Shown here: one piece after another, positions 58,750 through 64,000 of the stretch
Layout of the letters: every line of letters begins with the position of its first letter
Position numbering within the stretch: position 1 is the stretch's first letter
Assembly: GCA_009760855.2 (NCBI GenBank)
Contig: WPIO01000001.1
Span: 1,391,501 to 1,455,500, forward strand
DNA length: 64,000 bases
Source: Cristatella mucedo
Lineage: Eukaryota; Bryozoa; Phylactolaemata; Cristatellidae
Reading direction: 5' to 3'
The notes under the pieces: generated by a model
The model's database searches: none
Told to the model about the DNA's origin: nothing
The model's input: the letters and a program-made list of their open reading frames with translations, nothing else
Program-made: the position numbers and the translations under genes

Positions 58750-58917
58750 AAACGTGTTCGGTGAATTATTCAAACCATTTCACGACCCGGTCTATTGGTC
58801 GTAGTCCTGGCAGCCCTCAACGTCCCAGGTCGACGGTTAGAGTAGGGATGCAGGCTATTAATTCAACTGATTGCAATAGAAGTGATTGTCATTTACTGAT
58901 CTTTAGAGGCTATAATT
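58750..58917 (+). CDS. Exon: cytoplasmic tail, Ser/Pro/Arg-rich
   Basis: A 56-codon exon, phase 1 at both ends, with a very good acceptor (TTTTTTCTAG) and donor (GTAAGT). It encodes TCSVNYSNHFTTRSIGRSPG, then SPQRPRSTVRVG, AINSTDCNRSDC and LLIFRGYN. No domain recognised. The RSPGSPQRPRS stretch could be phosphorylated or bind an SH3-type partner; this is speculation. Not in the track of the duplicated exons, so unique in the window. Placement in the tail follows from its position after the transmembrane exon. Confidence 0.6.
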
Positions 58918-59632
58918 GTAAGTCTTTAACAGCAGCTACATTTTATCTTCACTCTATCCACGCGCCTGTCTAGTGGAGGGAAAACATACAGACAATTATG
59001 CATTGTAAAACAAATTTTAAAAACGTCATTTTATCAACACACGTTGAAAGATTAGGCTTGCTGCGGCTAACCTTATTGCAAACGAAAAATTACCTTTGGT
59101 CTACCTTAACTAATTATTTTAATTTTTGCAAGCGCTGGCATTTAACTATATCTCATTCATGCACCTGCAAAAGACAAGGGCAATTATTTCAAAAGTAAAG
59201 ACCTTCTGGGTACTTTATGAAGATTTCTTTACGTTGACATTGAACAACAACTAAGAACGTAAGAATTTAAGATTTATGTTCACTCCGAACCAAGTTAATT
59301 AGGCAGAAAAAAGCTTCGAACATAAAGAAACTTATTTTCAAAGACTAAAATTTTTAACATAGACTGCTAACATCGCAAAGGTAACTAGCAGTTACTCACC
59401 CTCCAGAAGACTGTTTATAACCTTTGCTGGCCTAGATGAGCTATTGTTTTGTATCAGTTTCGCTGAAAGATAATGTCCACGGCTCGTAAAAATTTAAATA
59501 AATCAGGATGATGAAAATCCCAATGCTTTATTTCCATTAATCAGCGATGATTCAACAATCCACTTGTAAACCTTGCGAAAACTAGTAGTAGCAAACAAAG
59601 AAATTTTTAAAATTGTCTTTCCTCTCATCCAG
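58918..59632. other. Intron, nothing recognised
   Basis: AT-rich; ends in a strong pyrimidine-rich acceptor, CTTTCCTCTCATCCAG. Confidence 0.5.
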
Positions 59633-59840
59633 TATGTGACAGTAATGCAGCTATGCCACAAAAATTTACTTTAAATGTCATAAACCATTTGCTTTTGGTT
59701 CGCGACGTCCGTACTTTGTGTACAGAATTGACATACCGTTAGACGAACTTACAGGTTCATTGACTTGCATGCAAACGTTTTCACCTGTGGTTCACAATAT
59801 TAGCATTGTAGATTATCACAGTTGTTATTATTTGTTGTGA
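59633..59840 (+). pseudogene. Possible relic Ig-like exon
   Basis: After a strong acceptor, the phase 1 frame reads CDSNAAMPQ and soon loses sense. From 59646 another frame reads KIYFKCHKPFAFGS, then YFVYRIDIPLDELT, GSLTCMQTFSPV and HNISIVDY, which resembles the B, E, F and G strands of the Ig-like domains upstream (compare GYVVINC and TVVTCHAV at 42074-42220). No phase 1 donor follows. I read it as a frameshifted, shortened duplicate of an extracellular exon, stranded among tail exons. It could be coincidence. Confidence 0.4.
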
Positions 59841-59864
59841 ACTTATCAGTGAGCAACTTTTTAG

Positions 59865-60049
59865 ATTCTGGAAATGTATGCAAAGCAAGACGGGTGAGTA
59901 CGAAGAAAAGGCAGAACCAAATATCTTCTTCAACGACGGCTCAAAGTATTCGACCGACTAATCGGATCAAAAGTATGAAACTGGCGGCTAAACGTGTTTT
60001 GGTCACTCGAAGAGTTATATCTGCTAATCGTCGAATGCTTGTAAGCTAA
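59865..60049 (+). CDS. Terminal exon: highly basic cytoplasmic C-terminus with stop
   Basis: Acceptor CAACTTTTTAG, phase 1. The frame reads SGNVCKARRVSTKKRQNQ, ISSSTTAQSIRPTNRIK, SMKLAAKRVLVTRRVISANR, then RMLVS and TAA at 60047. About a quarter of the residues are Lys or Arg, with clusters resembling nuclear-localisation or membrane-phosphoinositide-binding sequences. No catalytic domain. A consensus donor (GTGAGT at 59894, phase 0) lies inside the exon, so it could be spliced after only about 10 codons into something downstream. Another site, GTAAGC at 60040 just before the stop, is phase 0 too. Confidence 0.55.
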
Positions 60050-61399
60050 CATCTTGAGCTGATCGGATCCTTGATGCATCTTGTACGACGTCTCTTTTAA
60101 GGAAGGTCGTTTTTACGTCGCACTTCGACAATGGTTACCAACGCTGATGTCGCGACACAATGATTACGTCTGGAGCTTGAAGTCCACGAGTTTCGCAATG
60201 CCTTACCTGACTCTTAGTGCACGATATTGCTCGTGGTTTCTGTGGCTGCTTCATATTTCATTGTTAATTAAAGTCTCTGTTTTGACCAGCTGGCTCTCAC
60301 ATTTATATTTTGCTGCTGCACCGATAAGGGGCACTATTCCTTGGATGTTTTGTAGAAGCATTTTGTTTACGAAAATTATCATTGCGAAAACTGAGATTTC
60401 TTCTGTAATTTATGTATTAGCTGATTGAAGAAAAAATGATTATACGTCTTGGGAATTTAATTAAAACACAAGCATTGAGATTTTCTAAAGCCTTATCCCT
60501 CTATTAAATTCAAACAAGGTAATCAAGAAATAATGTTAATGCTAAGAGATCAGATTATGCATCGGATGCCGTCAAACCGTTTGGATCTCTAGACAAATCA
60601 AATAGAAGCAGCTGAGTATTCACCTATAGTCCAGAGTAGCTGTTTAAGCTCGATTGTATGTCTGATGTTAATGGTAGTTAGTATCAGCATTGTTTTTAGC
60701 ACTGTTAACTGAAATTACTCTTCACGACTTTTTCCTGGAATTGGCGGATAAATATTAATTAGCTAACCCTATTGAGAGTTTTTTGCTATGGCTGGTATGC
60801 CTTTAGATGCACTAAATATATATATGTGTATTTATTCATGAAATTAGGCAGAATTCTAAAATCTATCCTTTTTTTACCCAAAATTACATACTAAGAAGAG
60901 GCTACGGTAGTACGATTATGAGAATAATTGTTAAAAAGTTTGTCTAAGAGCCCCTTAATAATAAGTAGTTCAAATGCATTCGTAAATGTTTAAGTTGTTG
61001 CCAAACTTTGTTAATTATTTTTTTTCAAAGGAAAAGCGCCCCGGAGTCACCACAGTGGCCCGGGCCTCCGACATAAAACGCCACTATTTGGCTGAAAGAG
61101 CAAGCTGAATACCTACATATTTAGTATTCCTGTATTGTCTTCTACCAATCAGCGCGTTCTTATACAAGCATCACTGTGAATCTCTCTAGCTTAATGGTCA
61201 TCAGGTCTATTATCACTCTGACGCCAAACTTAACGCTTATCTTAGGAATCCTAACTAAGTAACTCAGTATGCAATAGACTATTTCTGAAAAGGTTCTCGC
61301 CTTGAATAAATCTTGGCTACAATCGGTAAACTGCCCGAAAATTAAAGATGCAACCCCAACAGGTTTCTCGTTCTTTCACATCCCTAGATAAATCAAAAC
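60050..61399. other. Probable 3' UTR and downstream DNA
   Basis: AT-rich; candidate poly(A) signals include ATTAAA near 60268 and AATAAA near 61303. An open frame at 60081-60428 has a hydrophobic stretch but an unnatural composition and is not accepted as a gene. Confidence 0.4.
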
Positions 61400-62285
61400 T
61401 GGGTTTGAGTTACGTTTATCACGTGCTCAAAATTCGGCTTTGAGGCATTTTCAGGAACCCTGGAAGCAGTCTTTCAAATCTTTTGTATCGATTCGGCTGT
61501 ACAACAAGCTACCGATAATGGCAGTAGTCTGCCATCCACCAGGTACTAGTTTCTCCATTATCTCATGTTTCTCCGATCTCATTTCGATTCGGTGTGCAAG
61601 AAATCGATCTTTTTCGCATTGGGTGATTTCAACGTTATTTCTTCTCATGTTTCTCCGATCTCATTTTGATGTGCAAGATATCGATCTTTTTCGCGATGGG
61701 TGATTTCAACGTCCATTTTTGAAATTATCTGACACCTTCAGCACTGAATTTCAAACTTTCACTGACTCGTCGTCTGTTGTGGTTCATTGAGATTGCCATA
61801 CTCATATCAACGGTCACACACTCGACTAATTTTATTCATTCAACTGCACTTTATTCTGAAGTTCATATCACAAGCAAAGAAGACAACTAGCTCTTTGGAC
61901 CCTATTTCCACGGCCTTGCTTCTGCTCCCAAAGCCTGGAACTCACTCCCGACTTGTGTCAGAACATCCCCTGACCTGACCACATTTAAAAGGAACTTAAA
62001 AACACACCTAAAGGCAGCATTTAGTGGGTCCCTGTGATTTTTCTTTCATGTGTCATGTGCTTATGCGTGCTAACACTGTGCATGCTGCCACTCACCACAT
62101 TTGCATGCTGACCCTGTGCATGTCATCCCTAACCATATTATTCATTTTGTTTGTTTTTTGAGCATGATTTTACTTACCATTCAATTGCATGTTCCTTTGC
62201 AGCAAATGTAAAGCGCCTAGCAAGAGATTAAGTTATCTGAGGGTGCTTTATCAAGTGCATTATTATTATTATTATTATTATTATG
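61400..62285 (+). mobile_element. LINE-A copy joining endonuclease piece to 3' end
   Basis: The 5' part (61440-61830) holds APE-type endonuclease remnants (SIRLYNKLPIMAVVCHPPGT, and MGDFNVHF encoded near 61697), with an internal tandem duplication of about 80 bp (TCTCATGTTTCTCCGATCTC at 61560 and again at 61643). At about 61918 the sequence jumps to PKAWNSLPTCV-region codons and the 3' UTR with hairpin and (ATT)n. The RT is deleted. This is the only endonuclease sequence of the family in the window. Confidence 0.75.
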
Positions 62286-63140
62286 ATGCACTGATCTGCT
62301 GTTGCCATGCATAACTAACACCATTAATATGTTATTAGCCTCAGGCCATGTCCCGGCAACTCTCAAAAAGGCTGGGATCAGGCCACTACTCACGAAAGCA
62401 ACATTAGAACGAGAGAGCTTGAGCGACAGCCACCCAGGCTCCCTTACTCCATTTCCATCAAAGACGAGTCGCAGCAGACCAGCGGAACTCATATATTGAA
62501 ACCGTAAGCCTTGATAGTGGGTTCCAGTATAATTTTATAGCTAATCACTCCACAGAGTCAGCAAAGCTTTCGATGTACAATGACCTACTGAGAAATGCAG
62601 ATCATGGTAATGTCTCTCTGCTTGTTTTTCTCGATCTTTCGGCAGCTTTTATACTATCAATCACCAAGTCCTTATTGAGCGTCTCTCATCTCACTCGGGC
62701 ATTACTGGCACTGAATTGCAATGGCTCAGATCCTACCTCAGTGGCAAACTCCGGACTATTGACATGAATGGACGCAGATCGTCCAAGGAACCTCTGGAAT
62801 ATTGAGTAAATCTTTTGGAGACCTTGCATTCAGTTCGCAGGCTCCCAAAGCCTGGAACTCACTCCCAACTTGCGTCACAACATCCCCTGACTTGACCATA
62901 CTTCAAAAGAAATTTAAAAAACACCTATTTGTGACAGAATTCAGTGGGTCCCTATGATTCGTTCTTTATTTGCTTATGGGTGCTGACCCTGTGCATGTCA
63001 CCCCTAACCCTGTTAATCACGTTATTTATCAAGCGTGATAACATTCATTTTTGGATGGCGTTTCCTTGCAGCAAATGTAAAGCGCCTAGAAAGAGATGGA
63101 TTTCTCTGAGGATGCTTTATCGAATATATTGATATTATTA
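62286..63140 (+). mobile_element. LINE-A copy with RT internal deletion
   Basis: ASGHVPATLKKAGIRPLLTK (start of RT region), NADHGNVSLLVFLDLSAAF (motif A), then at about 62805 a jump to RLPKAWNSLP-like codons, 3' UTR, hairpin (AAAGCGCC...GATGCTTTA) and ATTATT tail. It abuts the previous copy's tail directly. Confidence 0.75.
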
Positions 63141-63290
63141 TTGTTATAAGACCCCATAAGACGAAGTCTGCCAGTCAATGGAACGCACACTGGACGTTGC
63201 ACAGAGGGTAGCTCATCTTCCTAAGCTCGTACTTAGTTGCAGTTTACGAAGGACATCTTCGTCTTGCCCTCGGGTGCATTTCTATTTACC
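63141..63290. other. Short unassigned stretch
   Basis: Nothing recognised. Confidence 0.3.
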
Positions 63291-64000
63291 AGTAACCTGA
63301 TAATAGGTCAAGGGTGCTGAAGTAGTGTGCACCCTCCAACGGTTGACTCACCTCGCCCCAAAGTAGTGGCAGTCTTTTATCACAACCGACTTAGGCTGCC
63401 TATAATCGACAGAGAACTGGTAGGTGCAGTCCTTCATTTTGACCAGTACCGCGATCGAGCTCGCTGGGATGCACCACTTTTTGATAAAACTGCCCTTGAG
63501 CATTTCCTGCACAAGGTTGGAGTGCTGGGGTTATAGGATGAAGCATGGCCCGAGTTAGCCTTGCACTCCAGGTATCTCGTGCTGCCTGTTCTAGCTGGCC
63601 CATGCCTATGCTCTCGCTGAAGAAAATATACGAGATCTCGCAGCTGCTGCTGCTCAACTGGCATCAAGCTAGCTCGTTTCTGCTTTTCGACGTTTTCTGA
63701 AGAAGTGTGTCCCTAGTAGTATTCTACACTAGCTGCTATTGGCTACAGGCAATATGTGCCTCCTCACGAACTTGGCCAGTGTAATTGGGATAATGGCTGT
63801 GCCAATGATGTTAAGTGATGTCCCCCACCACACCAACTGCCTTCACCGTGGATTTCTTCAAACTAAAGCCCTGTGCCTTACCATATTTCGCATCAATTAA
63901 TAAGATTTCGGCACGGGATTCCTGAAGCACGGCTACATGCCAGCTCTCTACCTGCAGGTCCACTGAAATAGTAACCACGCCCTACTGAGCCTCAAGGACA
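63291..64000 (-). mobile_element. Ty3/Gypsy-like LTR retrotransposon pol fragment, minus strand, cut by window edge
   Basis: On the minus strand near 63450-63330 the translation reads KMKDCTYQFSVDYRQ then KSVVIKDCHYF, matching the KKDGSxRFCVDYRxLN.xTxKDxYPLP segment of Ty3/Gypsy reverse transcriptases. Upstream on that strand (about 63980-63830) LLIDAKYGKAQGF resembles the region after the retropepsin Ile-Leu-Gly-x-Asp segment. Frames are broken, and the region is less AT-rich than the rest. No LTR seen; the element continues past base 64000. Confidence 0.6.

Noticed and set aside
60081-60428. 115-codon plus frame with a hydrophobic, membrane-like stretch after the terminal exon
   Set aside because: No splice junction of the right phase, no family resemblance, and its position suits 3' UTR. 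The hydrophobic run is compatible with T-rich DNA.
61451-61648. Minus-strand charged frame
   Set aside because: Antisense of LINE-A endonuclease codons.

Overview
This is nuclear DNA from an invertebrate animal, not a microbe or organelle. The DNA is AT-rich. Coding exons are short (about 150-460 bp) and sit in multi-kilobase introns full of CR1/L2-like LINEs, tRNA-derived SINEs, a mariner and microsatellites. I cannot name the species or phylum from the sequence alone.

The backbone is one large plus-strand gene running from at least 846 to 60049. Its 5' end, with the signal peptide and the first half of a lectin domain, lies left of the window. In order, the exons encode: the C-terminal half of an F-type lectin (fucolectin, F5/8C-like) domain (846-1037); a cysteine-rich EGF-like module (2806-2955); six exons of Ig-like or fibronectin-III-like beta-sandwich sequence rich in N-glycosylation sequons (3556-3873, about 13984-14439, 19808-20185, 23455-23769, 32958-33251, 34029-34383); a last Ig-like domain with a transmembrane helix and basic stop-transfer (42025-42410); then short cytoplasmic exons (49559-49764, 52464-52661, 58750-58917) and a very basic terminal exon with a stop (59865-60049). 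Almost every internal junction is phase 1, so most exons are symmetric cassettes. No kinase, phosphatase, TIR, death or ITAM motif is visible in the tail. I infer a type I lectin/EGF/Ig-FN3 surface receptor; its ligand and function are unknown.

The first two cytoplasmic exons are paralogues inside a tandem duplication (about 43420-49997 and about 50000-52905). The copies have since taken different transposon insertions. The upstream copy has an in-frame stop exactly at its donor site. One SINE insertion is present in copy 1 and absent in copy 2, which gives a natural empty site.

The introns hold about 19 copies of one CR1/L2-like LINE (called LINE-A here) with a hairpin plus (TTA)n 3' end. 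There are also about 11 pieces of a second LINE (LINE-B), mostly antisense to the gene, and three SINE groups, one of which carries a LINE-A-like 3' tail. A mariner at 40533-41905 has its 3' end replaced by an inverted copy of its own 5' end. A palindrome of about 1.5 kb (57078-58620) has a (TA)n tract expanded in one arm only. The right edge holds a minus-strand Ty3/Gypsy-like pol fragment. All exon boundaries are read by eye from splice-site consensus, phase and homology; no transcript evidence was available.
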